Source: Candidatus Desulfovibrio intestinavium | Lineage (GTDB): Bacteria; Desulfobacterota; Desulfovibrionia; Desulfovibrionales; Desulfovibrionaceae | Length of the DNA stretch: 53,387 nucleotides | Reading direction: 5' to 3' | NCBI GenBank assembly: GCA_019118345.1 | Contig: DWZD01000005.1 | Location: 1-53,387, forward strand | Made by a program: the position numbers and the translations under genes | The notes under the pieces: model-generated | Told to the model about the DNA's origin: nothing | The model's input: only the letters and a program-made list of their open reading frames with translations | Databases searched by the model: none | Shown here: piece after piece, positions 17,373 through 26,066 of the stretch | Position numbering within the stretch: the first letter of the stretch is position 1 | Layout of the letters: each line of letters starts with the position of its first letter

Positions 17373-19964
17373 ATGAACGAAATCGCAAAAAATACCCCCT
17401 TGGCCTGCGCTTCCCCCGCTTCCGGGCTGGAAGCGCTGCGCGAATCACTCCTGCAGGCCGTGCAGACCGGCGCGGCCCTGCTGAGCGCTCCCCCCGGGGC
17501 GGGCAAGAGCAGCCGCGTTCCGCTCTGGCTGCTGGAGGCCCCCTTTCTGGAAGGCAAAAAGATACTCCTGCTGGAGCCGCGCCGGGTGGCCGCGCGTGCC
17601 CTTGCCCGCTACATGGCCGCCGGTCGCCGGGAAAAGGTGGGCGAGAGCATCGGCCTGCGCATGCGGCAGGAAACCATCTGCGGCCCGGCAACCCGGCTGG
17701 AAGTCATCACCGAGGGCGTGCTGACCCGCATGATCATGCAGGATGCCGCGCTGAGCGATGTGGGTTGCGTCATCTTCGACGAATTTCACGAACGCAGCCT
17801 GCATGCCGACACCGGTCTGGCGCTCTGTCTGGCGAGCCGCGGCATCTTGCGGCCTGACCTGCGCCTGCTGATCATGTCCGCCACCCTGGAGGAAGGCGCG
17901 CTTTCCGACCTGCTGCCCGATGCGCCGCTGCTGCGCTGCGAGGGGCGTCCCCATCCGGTGGAGGTGCGTTACCTGCCGCCCCCGCCGGGCATCGAGGCGC
18001 GGGACATGACGGCCCTGCTCAGGCACATGGCGGGCGTCATTTGCCGCCTGATGCGCGAGGAAAGCGGCAGCCTGCTGGCCTTTCTGCCCGGCGTGGGGGA
18101 AATCCGGCGACTTGAGGAGCTGTTGCAGGGCAACGTGCCTGCCGGGGCGGACATTTTGCCCCTCTACGGCATGCTGCCGCCGGAACGCCAGGATGCGGCC
18201 ATTGCTCCCTCGCCGGCGGGACGCCGCAAAATCGTGCTGGCCACCAATGTGGCCGAAACCTCCCTGACCATTGACGGCATCCGGCTGGTGGTGGACGCGG
18301 GTCTGGCGCGAGAGCCGCGCTTCCATCCCGCCGACGGGCTGACCCGTCTGGTGACCCGCCGCATATCGCTGGCCTCGGCTGCCCAGCGCGCGGGCCGCGC
18401 CGGTCGTCTGGAACCCGGCATCTGCGTGCGTCTTTGGCATCGGGAGGAGGAAAACGGCATGCGTCCCCACATCCGCCCGGAAATCCTCGACGCCGAATTG
18501 AGCCAGATCGTCCTGCAGCTGGCCGTCTGGGGCGTGCCCAGACCCGAGGAACTGCCCTGGCCGGATCAGCCTCCGGCCGCCCATCTGGCCGTGGCGCGCG
18601 AGGATCTGCTGCGTCTGGAAGCCCTTGATCCCGCCGCGCCGGACAACCGCCCCACCCCTCTGGGCGAGGATATGGCCGCCCTGCCCCTGCCGCCGCGTCT
18701 GGCCCGCCTCCTGCTGCTGGGAGAACAGCATCACAATGCGGCGCTGGCCTGCTGTCTTGCCGTCCTGCTGGAGGATCGCGATCCCCTGCCGCAGGCGGGC
18801 GACACCTCGCTGCTGCGCCGTCTGGACTGGCTCTGCCGCAGCGGCGCGGATGCGCCGGACAGTCCGCCCGCCCGTCTGCGCCACTGGGCACAGATGCTGA
18901 CGCGCCTTTTGCTCTACCCGCCGCAACGCCTGTTCGAGGAAGCCCAGCGGCAAAGCATTTCCACGGGTTTTCTGACCGCGCTGACCTTTCCCGAACGGGT
19001 GGCCCAGCGCACCGGCGAAGCCGACGGGCAGGCCCACTATGTGCTGCGCTGCGGCAGCCGCGCCTGCCTGCCGCTCACGGATCCCCTGTCCCGCCAGCCC
19101 TTTCTGGCCATTGCCGTGCTGGATGGCGGCCACCGCCAGCATGTGAAGGGCGTCGGTCGCGGCCTGATCCGGCTGGCCGCTCCCCTGCAGGCAGCCGAGG
19201 TGGAAAGCCTGTTCTCTGCCGCCCTGCAGCGGGAAAATCTGGTGGAAGTCACGGAGGAGGGCCGGGTCATGGCCCGTCAGCGGCGGCGGCTGGACGCCCT
19301 GCTGCTGGAGGATCTGCCTCTGCCCCGCCCGGACGGTGAGGCCTGCGCCCGCGCCCTGTGCGAACATGTGCGGCGCAAGGGCCTTGCCTGCCTGCCGTGG
19401 AACGACGCCATCCGCCAGTGGCGGGCGCGGGTGGCCCTGCTGCACGACATGGAGGGCAGCCCCTGGCCCGACGTCTCCGACGCCGCCCTGCTGGCCGATC
19501 TGGAATATTGGCTGGCTCCGCATCTGGACAATTGCACGGACTTGCAACGCTGGTCGCCCTCCCAGCTGGCCAATGCCCTGCGCGGCCTGCTGCCCTACCC
19601 CCTGCCGCGCCGTCTGGACGAGCTGGCTCCCACTCACTGGACAACCCCGGCCGGCAACTCCCGGCCCATTGTCTACGGCGAGGAAGGGGGGCCGTACATT
19701 GACGCCAAATTGCAGGAATTTTTCGGCTGCACCCAAACGCCGGCCATCGTGGACGGTCGGCTGCCCCTGACCCTGCACCTCAACTCGCCCGCCGGGCGTC
19801 CCCTGCAGGTCACGCGCGACCTTGCCGCCTTCTGGGCCAATGGCTACCGGCAGGTGCGCGCGGAAATGCGCGGCCGTTACCCCCGCCACCCCTGGCCGGA
19901 AGACCCGCTCAGCGCGCCGCCGGCAAGCCGAACCAAAAGACAGATGGAGCGCGGACGGGAATGA
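17373..19964 (+). CDS. hrpB: ATP-dependent RNA helicase HrpB-type (DEAH/RHA family)
   Basis: An 863-residue DEAH-family helicase. GAGKSS (42-47), PRRVAARALA, TEGVLTRM, DEFHERS (136-142), SATLEEG (169-), ATNVAETSLTI and QRAGRAGR give the full motif set. The C-terminal HrpB extension is present, ending in Arg-rich RGRYPRHPWPEDP as usual for the family. In E. coli the cellular role of HrpB is poorly known; RNA or ribonucleoprotein remodelling is assumed. The start lacks a strong Shine-Dalgarno, but the N-terminus aligns with expectation. It ends 46 bp before the tRNA promoter. Confidence 0.93.
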   Translation: MNEIAKNTPLACASPASGLEALRESLLQAVQTGAALLSAPPGAGKSSRVPLWLLEAPFLEGKKILLLEPRRVAARALARYMAAGRREKVGESIGLRMRQETICGPATRLEVITEGVLTRMIMQDAALSDVGCVIFDEFHERSLHADTGLALCLASRGILRPDLRLLIMSATLEEGALSDLLPDAPLLRCEGRPHPVEVRYLPPPPGIEARDMTALLRHMAGVICRLMREESGSLLAFLPGVGEIRRLEELLQGNVPAGADILPLYGMLPPERQDAAIAPSPAGRRKIVLATNVAETSLTIDGIRLVVDAGLAREPRFHPADGLTRLVTRRISLASAAQRAGRAGRLEPGICVRLWHREEENGMRPHIRPEILDAELSQIVLQLAVWGVPRPEELPWPDQPPAAHLAVAREDLLRLEALDPAAPDNRPTPLGEDMAALPLPPRLARLLLLGEQHHNAALACCLAVLLEDRDPLPQAGDTSLLRRLDWLCRSGADAPDSPPARLRHWAQMLTRLLLYPPQRLFEEAQRQSISTGFLTALTFPERVAQRTGEADGQAHYVLRCGSRACLPLTDPLSRQPFLAIAVLDGGHRQHVKGVGRGLIRLAAPLQAAEVESLFSAALQRENLVEVTEEGRVMARQRRRLDALLLEDLPLPRPDGEACARALCEHVRRKGLACLPWNDAIRQWRARVALLHDMEGSPWPDVSDAALLADLEYWLAPHLDNCTDLQRWSPSQLANALRGLLPYPLPRRLDELAPTHWTTPAGNSRPIVYGEEGGPYIDAKLQEFFGCTQTPAIVDGRLPLTLHLNSPAGRPLQVTRDLAAFWANGYRQVRAEMRGRYPRHPWPEDPLSAPPASRTKRQMERGRE

Positions 19965-20010
19965 ACGGCGGCCGAAAGGCGGCCCCGACGTTCGCCAGCG
20001 GGCATTATCC

Positions 20011-20039
20011 TTGACATTCGCGTGCTTGCCGTCTATCCT
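20011..20039 (+). promoter_or_regulatory. promoter of tRNA-Arg
   Basis: TTGACA (20011-20016), a 17-bp spacer and TATCCT (20034-20039), 14 bp upstream of the tRNA 5' end. This is a near-consensus sigma-70 promoter well placed for the tRNA. Confidence 0.8.
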
Positions 20040-20053
20040 CCTACCGTTGAAAT

Positions 20054-20130
20054 GCGCTCGTAGCTCAGGTGGATAGAGCAGGAGCCTTCTAAGCTCTTGG
20101 TCGGGGGTTCGAATCCTCCCGGGCGCGCCA
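20054..20130 (+). tRNA. tRNA-Arg(TCT)
   Basis: A 77-nt cloverleaf. Acceptor GCGCTCG pairs with CGGGCGC; D, anticodon and T arms are intact with TTCGAAT in the T loop; the anticodon TCT is at 20088-20090; CCA is encoded. It reads AGA codons. Phage genes begin about 480 bp downstream, so its 3' half is a likely attachment site, although no second copy of the 3' end was seen in the window. Confidence 0.97.
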
Positions 20131-20140
20131 GAAGAAAATC

Positions 20141-20176
20141 AGACGGTTACGTGCTATTCGTACGTGACCGTCTTTT
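20141..20176 (+). terminator. terminator after tRNA-Arg
   Basis: Arms 20141-20151 and 20163-20173 (agacggttacg with cgtgaccgtct) pair with one G-T, followed by TTTT. It ends the tRNA transcript 11 bp past the CCA. Confidence 0.75.
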
Positions 20177-20609
20177 CCTTTGCGCCGCTTTTTTTCAATT
20201 CTGTCACCCATCTGTCACCCAGGGGCGGCGTCTTCCCCTGGACGGCATATGGCTGGGCGCCCGCATCTCTTCATACGCAGACAGCCTCTGCGCCTTCCGT
20301 AAGATTCGTATCCGCAGGAGCATGCGGGCGCGACCTTCTGCGGGCGCAAGCCCGCTCAGGAAGGCGCCCGTCCGGCCTCCCCCTCACCCCCTTGCCGCAA
20401 AAGCAGACCAGCATGGTCCTGCGCCGTCGTCTGCCATGCCGGGTCCTTTCCCCCCTCCCCTTCCTCGCGGGGCTTTGCGACCCCAAGAATCGCGGGATTT
20501 TTTGGGGAATTTTTCGTGGGAATTCGGGAAGGCTCTCCGGCGCTGCCGTGCTGCCAGGGCCTTACCTCACTCCGCGTCCGCATACCGGCACTGCCAATGA
20601 GGTCCTCCG
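20177..20609. other. gap between tRNA terminator and first phage gene, with structured hairpin
   Basis: No believable gene. A direct repeat, ctgtcaccca, occurs at about 20201 and 20212. At 20325-20370 a compound hairpin can form: cgggcg/cgcccg, cctt/aagg and gcgggc/gcccgc closed by a GCAA tetraloop, with no T-run after it. The Shine-Dalgarno gagg of the first phage gene lies near its end. This is where an integrase or repressor would often sit, and none is seen. Confidence 0.5.
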
Positions 20610-22232
20610 ATGACAGACAGAGAACTCTTGCGGCAGGTGCAGGATCGCATTGCCGAAGAACAGCAGGAGCAGTCCCCGAGCGGTGAGCGGCAGGCGGATC
20701 GGAACGCCCTGCCCGTCCCGACCCATGACTTCGTGGAGCGCTGCCTCTACGCCAATGAGCTGGGCGACGGGCTGCTGTTCGCCTATCTCTTCCGTGGCCG
20801 CCATGCCTATGTGGGGCAGGCGGACGAGTGGATATACTGGGCCGGCCATCACTGGTCCGTGGACCTCATCGAAAAGGGGCATCATGCCCGGGCGGATGTG
20901 GAGCACGTGGCGCTGGCCTATCAGGAGACCGCCCGGCATTTCGACGCGCTGGCCAAGAGCGCCGAGCATGACGGCGACAGGGAATCGGCGACACGTCTCA
21001 AGGCCAAGGCCGACAAGATGAAGGTTCGAGTGGCCAAACTGCGGACGGATCCGGGCCGCAAGCGCTGCCTTGAGTTTGCCAAGACCAATCTGGAGTCGCC
21101 GCTGGCCATTGCCGGCCATGAGATCGACCGCGATCCGTGGGCGTTGCCCATGGCCAATGGTGTTGTCGATCTGCGCACCGGCGAACTGCATCCCGGCCGC
21201 CCTGTGGACTGGCTGGTGAAGTCCAGCCCGGTGGAGTGGCAGGGCATCGATGCGCCCTGTCCCCACTGGGAACGCTTCGTCACCGAGATCATGGGAGACG
21301 ATCCCGAGATGGCGGCCTTTCTGCAGCGCGTATTCGGCTACGGCTGCACGGGGCTGGCCCGTGAACACATCTTCCTCGTGCTTTTCGGACGCGGCCGCAA
21401 CGGCAAGGGCATCATGACCGAGGTCATCCAGACCGTGTTGGGCGGGCAGAATGCCACAGCCAGTCTGGCTGGGCCGGTGCAGTCCGAGATGCTGCTGGAC
21501 CAGGGCAAGAACCGCAGCGCCGCCGGCCCCAGCCCGGACATCATGTCCCTGCGCGGCCTGCGCATCGCCTTTGCCTCCGAGACCGACGAGGGCCAGCGCT
21601 TCAGCCCGGCCCGCGTGAAGTGGTTCAGCGGCGGCGAGACCCTCACCGGACGTTATCCGCACGACAAGCGTAATGTCAGCTTCGAGCCGTCACACCTGCT
21701 CTGCCTGCTGACCAACCACAAGCCGCATGCCCCGGCCAGCGACTTTGCCTTCTGGGAACGCCTGCTGCTGGTGGACTTCCCCCTCTCCTTTGTGGATCGC
21801 AAACCGCAGAATGAGAACGAGCGCCCCATGGACAAGGGCCTGAAGGATCGCCTGCTCCAGGAGCTGCCGGGCATCGCGGCCTGGCTGGTGCGGGGCTGCC
21901 TGGAATGGCAGCGCGCGGGGCTGGATCCGCCGGCCAAGGTGCGGGAGGCCACGGCCGAGTATCGCAAGGACGAGGACATGCTGGCCGACTTCATCGAGGA
22001 ATGCTGCATCCTGCAGCAGCCGGGGGAAAGCGACATCCGCACGTCGGCCTCAGAGCTGTACGACGCCTTCTGCGAGTGGTTCAAGGTCAACATCTCTTCC
22101 AAGAAGACCGTTTCGCAGAAAGCCTTTGGCAAGATGATGCTGGAGAAGTTCCAGCGCGAGCGCAAGGGCGGCATCTATTATTATTACGGCATCAGCGTCT
22201 CCAGCCAGACGCAGCACGAACTGGACGAGTAA
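20610..22232 (+). CDS. P4-type phage primase-helicase (SF3 helicase part)
   Basis: A 540-residue replication protein. The N-terminal part looks like the D5_N region. Walker A is GRGRNGKG (260-267), followed by the P4/D5 helicase region with SETDEGQRF and LLTNHKPHAP. The C-terminal about 75 residues (FIEECC... to YYYYGISV) form a winged-helix-like domain, as in D5-type primases. It probably unwinds DNA at the phage origin. No primase catalytic domain is obvious, and a separate primase gene follows. The start has gagg 6 bp upstream. Confidence 0.9.
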   Translation: MTDRELLRQVQDRIAEEQQEQSPSGERQADRNALPVPTHDFVERCLYANELGDGLLFAYLFRGRHAYVGQADEWIYWAGHHWSVDLIEKGHHARADVEHVALAYQETARHFDALAKSAEHDGDRESATRLKAKADKMKVRVAKLRTDPGRKRCLEFAKTNLESPLAIAGHEIDRDPWALPMANGVVDLRTGELHPGRPVDWLVKSSPVEWQGIDAPCPHWERFVTEIMGDDPEMAAFLQRVFGYGCTGLAREHIFLVLFGRGRNGKGIMTEVIQTVLGGQNATASLAGPVQSEMLLDQGKNRSAAGPSPDIMSLRGLRIAFASETDEGQRFSPARVKWFSGGETLTGRYPHDKRNVSFEPSHLLCLLTNHKPHAPASDFAFWERLLLVDFPLSFVDRKPQNENERPMDKGLKDRLLQELPGIAAWLVRGCLEWQRAGLDPPAKVREATAEYRKDEDMLADFIEECCILQQPGESDIRTSASELYDAFCEWFKVNISSKKTVSQKAFGKMMLEKFQRERKGGIYYYYGISVSSQTQHELDE

Positions 22233-22317
22233 CAGGACCATCGCAGGAGCATACGGGAGGGCATTTTCTGTCCGTCCTGCCTGAACCCCTTTGGAATACA
22301 AGGGGAATCTTCTGCCG

Positions 22318-22481
22318 CAGGATGATGTGACCATTTTTGCCATAATTCTTTCGCATGTGCGCGAGCGCTTTTTTGAAAAAAGTTCTTCAGAAGAATGGTC
22401 ACATCGTCCTGTTTTTTGAAAAAAACATGTCATTGCAAAATATTGCGGACAGGATGATGCCATGCCCATGGCAGGATGATG
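22318..22481. promoter_or_regulatory. repeat-rich AT-rich control region upstream of the primase
   Basis: The 10-mer caggatgatg occurs at 22318-22327, 22450-22459 and 22472-22481, the last covering the primase start. An 18-bp inverted repeat (22318-22335 with 22394-22411, one mismatch) flanks it and is followed by six T. Two ttttttgaaaaaa palindromes lie at about 22370 and 22411. The whole is much more AT-rich than the coding DNA. It could be an attenuator, an operator cluster or a replication origin. Confidence 0.55.
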
Positions 22482-23960
22482 GTGATGATAGAGCAGCTTG
22501 TCCAACAGCACGGCCTGAAGGCCGTCAAGGTGGCCGGAACGCACGGCGGCGAATACGCCTGCCCCTGTCCCGCCTGCGGCGGCAAGGATCGCTTTCGCTT
22601 CTGGCCGGCCCAGGGCGAGGGCGGGACGTGGTATTGCCGCCAGTGCGGCAAGGGCGGGGACTGCATCCAGTTCCTGCGGGACTTCGATGGTCTGAGCTAT
22701 GCCGAGGCCTGCCGGCGTCTGGGCAGGGAACGCGCGCCGCTGCCCACGTCCATCATGCCACGCCGTGAACGTGCCCGAGAGTGGACGCCGACCGAGGCGT
22801 CGCTGCCCTGTTCCGCCTGGGGGGAACACGCCGCCAAACTGCTGGACTACGCTCACCAGCGCCTGCTGGGCGACGATGTGCAGCTCATGCGCCTGGCCAT
22901 GCGCGGCATCGAGCGGATGGCGGTGGAGCGTTACCGCCTGGGCTGGCTGCCCGGCGAGAACGGCAAGGACGGCTATCATCGGGATCGCGGGGCATGGGGC
23001 CTGCCGCCGGAGACCAATGCCAGGGGCCGCAAGAAGTCCTTGTGGATACCGTCCGGCCTGGTCATCCCCGCCCTGGACGATAACGGCGCGGTGCTGCGCC
23101 TGCGCATCCGCAGGGATGAGGAAGCGCGCGCCCGCTTCGGCGCGGACATGAAATACGTGGTGGTGCCCGGTTCCAGCATGCGGCCCCTGCTGCTGCGCCC
23201 CGAGGCCAGGGCGTTCGTGGTGGTGGAAAGCGAGCTGGACGCCATCGCCTGCGCCGCAGCCGCCGAGGCCGCCGGTCTGGATGTCGGGGCCTTTGCGGCC
23301 GGGACCAGCCTTGGCCGCCCGGACACCGTGGCACATGCCGTCCTGCGCCGGGCGCTGTGCATCCTCGTGGCGCTGGACTTTGACCAGCCCGATGAGAAAG
23401 GACAGCGGGCCGGCGCCAGAGGCATGCCCTTCTGGGCGCAGACCTACCGCACGGCCCGGCGCTGGCCTGTGCCCAGCGGCAAGGATCCCGGCGACGCCGT
23501 GCGTGAGGGCTGGAATATCGCGGACTGGCTACGCATCGGCCTGCCCCCTGTCTTTGCGCAGACAATCCCGCAGAGCGCGGATGCGACGCCTTCCCCCGCC
23601 CTTCCCCCGGAGAGGGAACAGGCCCGTGAGACCATGCCCGCTGAACAGATGGACAACAAGGGCGGCGGGAAAGGACAGGGGGCTGTCGGACCTGCGGGCG
23701 GCGCGTTGTGGCTGTCTCGGCCTCACGGACCGTATGGCTGCTTCGACGTGCTCATGCGTGCCGGCCTGGCCGCCCTGCCCACCGATGACGGCGATTTCCG
23801 CATTGTGGGGCAAGAGCGCTGGTCGCTGACTGATCTCGGTCGTCTCATGGACTGGTTGTGCCGCTACGGCGACACGGTGCGGCGGGAAATCTACGGTGAA
23901 ACAACTTCCCGGTCGGATGACGGGGCCACACAAACGACAATTGATACGGAAGAGAACTGA
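22476..23960 (+). CDS. phage DNA primase with CHC2-type zinc finger and TOPRIM domain
   Basis: A 494-residue protein. The N-terminal zinc ribbon has C31-x2-C34 and C54-x2-C57. A TOPRIM-like region contains VVVESELDAIA and VALDFDQPDE. The C-terminal 100 residues after a Pro/Gln-rich linker are unfamiliar. It would make RNA primers on phage DNA unwound by the helicase encoded just upstream. The start may be 22476 or the in-frame ATG at 22485; the purine-rich caggatgatgg serves either. The stop overlaps the next ATG by one base. Confidence 0.88.
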   Translation: MMVMIEQLVQQHGLKAVKVAGTHGGEYACPCPACGGKDRFRFWPAQGEGGTWYCRQCGKGGDCIQFLRDFDGLSYAEACRRLGRERAPLPTSIMPRRERAREWTPTEASLPCSAWGEHAAKLLDYAHQRLLGDDVQLMRLAMRGIERMAVERYRLGWLPGENGKDGYHRDRGAWGLPPETNARGRKKSLWIPSGLVIPALDDNGAVLRLRIRRDEEARARFGADMKYVVVPGSSMRPLLLRPEARAFVVVESELDAIACAAAAEAAGLDVGAFAAGTSLGRPDTVAHAVLRRALCILVALDFDQPDEKGQRAGARGMPFWAQTYRTARRWPVPSGKDPGDAVREGWNIADWLRIGLPPVFAQTIPQSADATPSPALPPEREQARETMPAEQMDNKGGGKGQGAVGPAGGALWLSRPHGPYGCFDVLMRAGLAALPTDDGDFRIVGQERWSLTDLGRLMDWLCRYGDTVRREIYGETTSRSDDGATQTTIDTEEN

Positions 23961-25327
23961 TGGAAAAGAACACCCTGGCGTATTGGCCCGTGGAACGTCT
24001 GCACGCCTGCGAGCGCCCCCTGCGCAATAACGATGCCTGCGTGGAGCGCATGGTGGCGGCCATAGAGCGCTACGGATTCCGCGTTCCCCTGCTGGTGCGG
24101 GCCGACGGTGAGGTGGTGGACGGGCACCTACGCCTCAAGGCTGCACGGCAGCTTGCCCTGACCAGCGTGCCCGTGCTGCTGGTGGACGATCTGGACGACG
24201 CGCAGGTGCGCTCCTTCCGGCTGTTGGTCAATAGATCGGCAACATGGGCGACGTGGAACGAGGCGGCGCTGTCCCGCGAGCTGGCGGAATTGCAGACCCT
24301 GCACGTTGACCTGAGCCTCACGGGCTTCGAGCCGCGCGAACTGGACCGTTTTCTGGGGGCACTGGCTCTGGATGACGAGGATGCCCTGGATGCCGCTCCC
24401 GAGCCGCCCATGCATCCCGTCAGCCGTCCCGGTGATGTCTGGCTGCTGGGCGGGCATCGCCTGCTCTGCGGGGACGCCACCCTCCCGGAAGCCTACGCGG
24501 CTCTCATGCAGGGCATGGAGGCTGATATGATCTGGACGGACCCGCCCTACAACGTGGGCTATGAGGGAAAGGCCGGGAAGATCAAGAATGACGCAATGAG
24601 CGATCAGACCTTTGCCGCCTTTCTGCAGCGCGTTTTCCAGCGGATCGCCGCCGTCGTGCGCAAGGGCGGCGCTGTCTATGTGGCGCATGCTGATGCCGGC
24701 CAGCTGGGCGTGGCCTTTCGGCAGGCGTACCTACAGGCCGGCCTCAAGCTGGCCAGCTGCCTCATCTGGCGCAAGAACACGGGTGTGCTCTCCCGCGCCG
24801 ACTATCACTGGCAGCACGAGCCTATCCTCTACGGCTGGCGTCCGGGCGCGCCCCATGTCTGGTACGGCGACCGCAAGCAGACCACCGTGCAGGACGCCTT
24901 TCCGGCAGCGGTGCGCGAGGCGGGCGAGGAAGCCTGCTGGCACATCATGGACGGCGAGCGCATCGTGCGCATCAGCGGCAGGGATGTGCGGGTGGAGGTG
25001 CTCACCGGAACCGTCTTTTGTGAGGCCAAGCCACAGCGCAATGCCGACCACCCCACCATGAAGCCGGTGGCTCTCATCGAGCGTATGCTGGCCAACAGCA
25101 GCAAGCGCGGCGACGTGGTGCTGGATCCCTTTGGCGGCTCCGGCTCCACGCTCATGGCCTGCGAGCGTCAGGGCCGCATCTGTCGCACCATGGAGCTTGA
25201 CCCCCGCTTTGCCGACGTGATCGTCCGGCGCTGGGAAGAAGCCACGGGCCGCGAGGCACTGCTGGAAGAAGGCGTGCGCCCCTTTGCCGAGATGGCCCTC
25301 ATCAGGGGAGTGCCCCATGCCTGCTGA
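23960..25327 (+). CDS. ParB-domain DNA methyltransferase (orphan)
   Basis: A 455-residue fusion. Residues 1-100 are a ParB/Spo0J-like nuclease-fold domain with DGHLR (54-58). The rest is an N4/N6 methyltransferase with DPPY (194-197) followed, near residue 393, by the SAM motif DPFGGSGS; that order defines the beta class. Phages use such orphan enzymes to protect DNA from host restriction or to control packaging. It lies between the primase and the terminase genes and overlaps the terminase small subunit start by 11 bp. The target base and site are unknown. Confidence 0.9.
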   Translation: MEKNTLAYWPVERLHACERPLRNNDACVERMVAAIERYGFRVPLLVRADGEVVDGHLRLKAARQLALTSVPVLLVDDLDDAQVRSFRLLVNRSATWATWNEAALSRELAELQTLHVDLSLTGFEPRELDRFLGALALDDEDALDAAPEPPMHPVSRPGDVWLLGGHRLLCGDATLPEAYAALMQGMEADMIWTDPPYNVGYEGKAGKIKNDAMSDQTFAAFLQRVFQRIAAVVRKGGAVYVAHADAGQLGVAFRQAYLQAGLKLASCLIWRKNTGVLSRADYHWQHEPILYGWRPGAPHVWYGDRKQTTVQDAFPAAVREAGEEACWHIMDGERIVRISGRDVRVEVLTGTVFCEAKPQRNADHPTMKPVALIERMLANSSKRGDVVLDPFGGSGSTLMACERQGRICRTMELDPRFADVIVRRWEEATGREALLEEGVRPFAEMALIRGVPHAC

Positions 25328-26066
25328 TGACGAATTGCTGCGTCTGGCCCGGCAGTCCGCCGAGACAGACCTGCCCTTTCTCCTGCGCGCCAAGGAAGAG
25401 GCCAAGAAACGCATGAAGGAAAACCCCACGCCAGAAAATGTGGGCGGATTCAATCGTGCCCGGCAGGCGCTGGAAAGCGAGCTGGCCCGACGTCAGGGGC
25501 AGAGCGCCGCCCGCAGTTGCAAGACCCAGCTGGATGCCGTGGCCTACCTCAAGGACGCGGGCTACAAGTGCAGCAAGAGCCAGTTCAACCGGGACGTGAA
25601 GGCGCGCAAGGTGCCCCGGACGCCGGAAGGCTGGTTCGATGAAACCGCCCTGCTGGGCTACGCCAGCGCCCATCTCACGCCCGCCGGGCAGGTGGCCGAC
25701 CGGCAGCTGGCCGATGCCACCACCAGCCGCCTGTCGGCGGACGCGGAACTCAAAAAATACCAGGCCGAGCGTGCCCGCCTCAAGCTGGAAAAGGAACAGG
25801 GCCTGCTCATGCCCCGTGCCGATCACGAGCGTGATCTGGGCGCTCGCGCCCTGTTCTTCCGAAACGAGGTGCGTAACTTCATCCACCTGCACGGGGCCGC
25901 CATGATCCATCTGGTAGGCGGCGAGGAGGCGAAGCTGCGCGAGCTCGTGCAGTGGTGGCTGGAGACCACGGAAATCTGGATGGACGCCTGGTCGGGCGAG
26001 CGGGAATTTCTGCTGGAAGATGGCGACAGCGGCGACGCTCTGCCGCCCGAGGGGGAGGACGCGTGA
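25317..26066 (+). CDS. phage terminase small subunit (Nu1-like, inferred)
   Basis: A 249-residue protein with the start at 25317 (ggggag upstream; inside the end of the methyltransferase gene). Residues about 85-130 (DAVAYLKDAGYKCSKSQFNR) look like a helix-turn-helix, followed by a long charged helix (LSADAELKKYQAERARLKLE) and an acidic tail. This layout and its place directly before the large subunit suggest packaging-site recognition. Sequence similarity to lambda Nu1 is weak by eye, so the call rests mainly on context. Confidence 0.7.
   Translation: MPADDELLRLARQSAETDLPFLLRAKEEAKKRMKENPTPENVGGFNRARQALESELARRQGQSAARSCKTQLDAVAYLKDAGYKCSKSQFNRDVKARKVPRTPEGWFDETALLGYASAHLTPAGQVADRQLADATTSRLSADAELKKYQAERARLKLEKEQGLLMPRADHERDLGARALFFRNEVRNFIHLHGAAMIHLVGGEEAKLRELVQWWLETTEIWMDAWSGEREFLLEDGDSGDALPPEGEDA

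Noticed and set aside
20100..20600. Open frames running from the tRNA into the phage gap
   Set aside because: They begin inside the tRNA or lack ribosome binding sites, and their translations are Arg/Pro-rich without any family resemblance.
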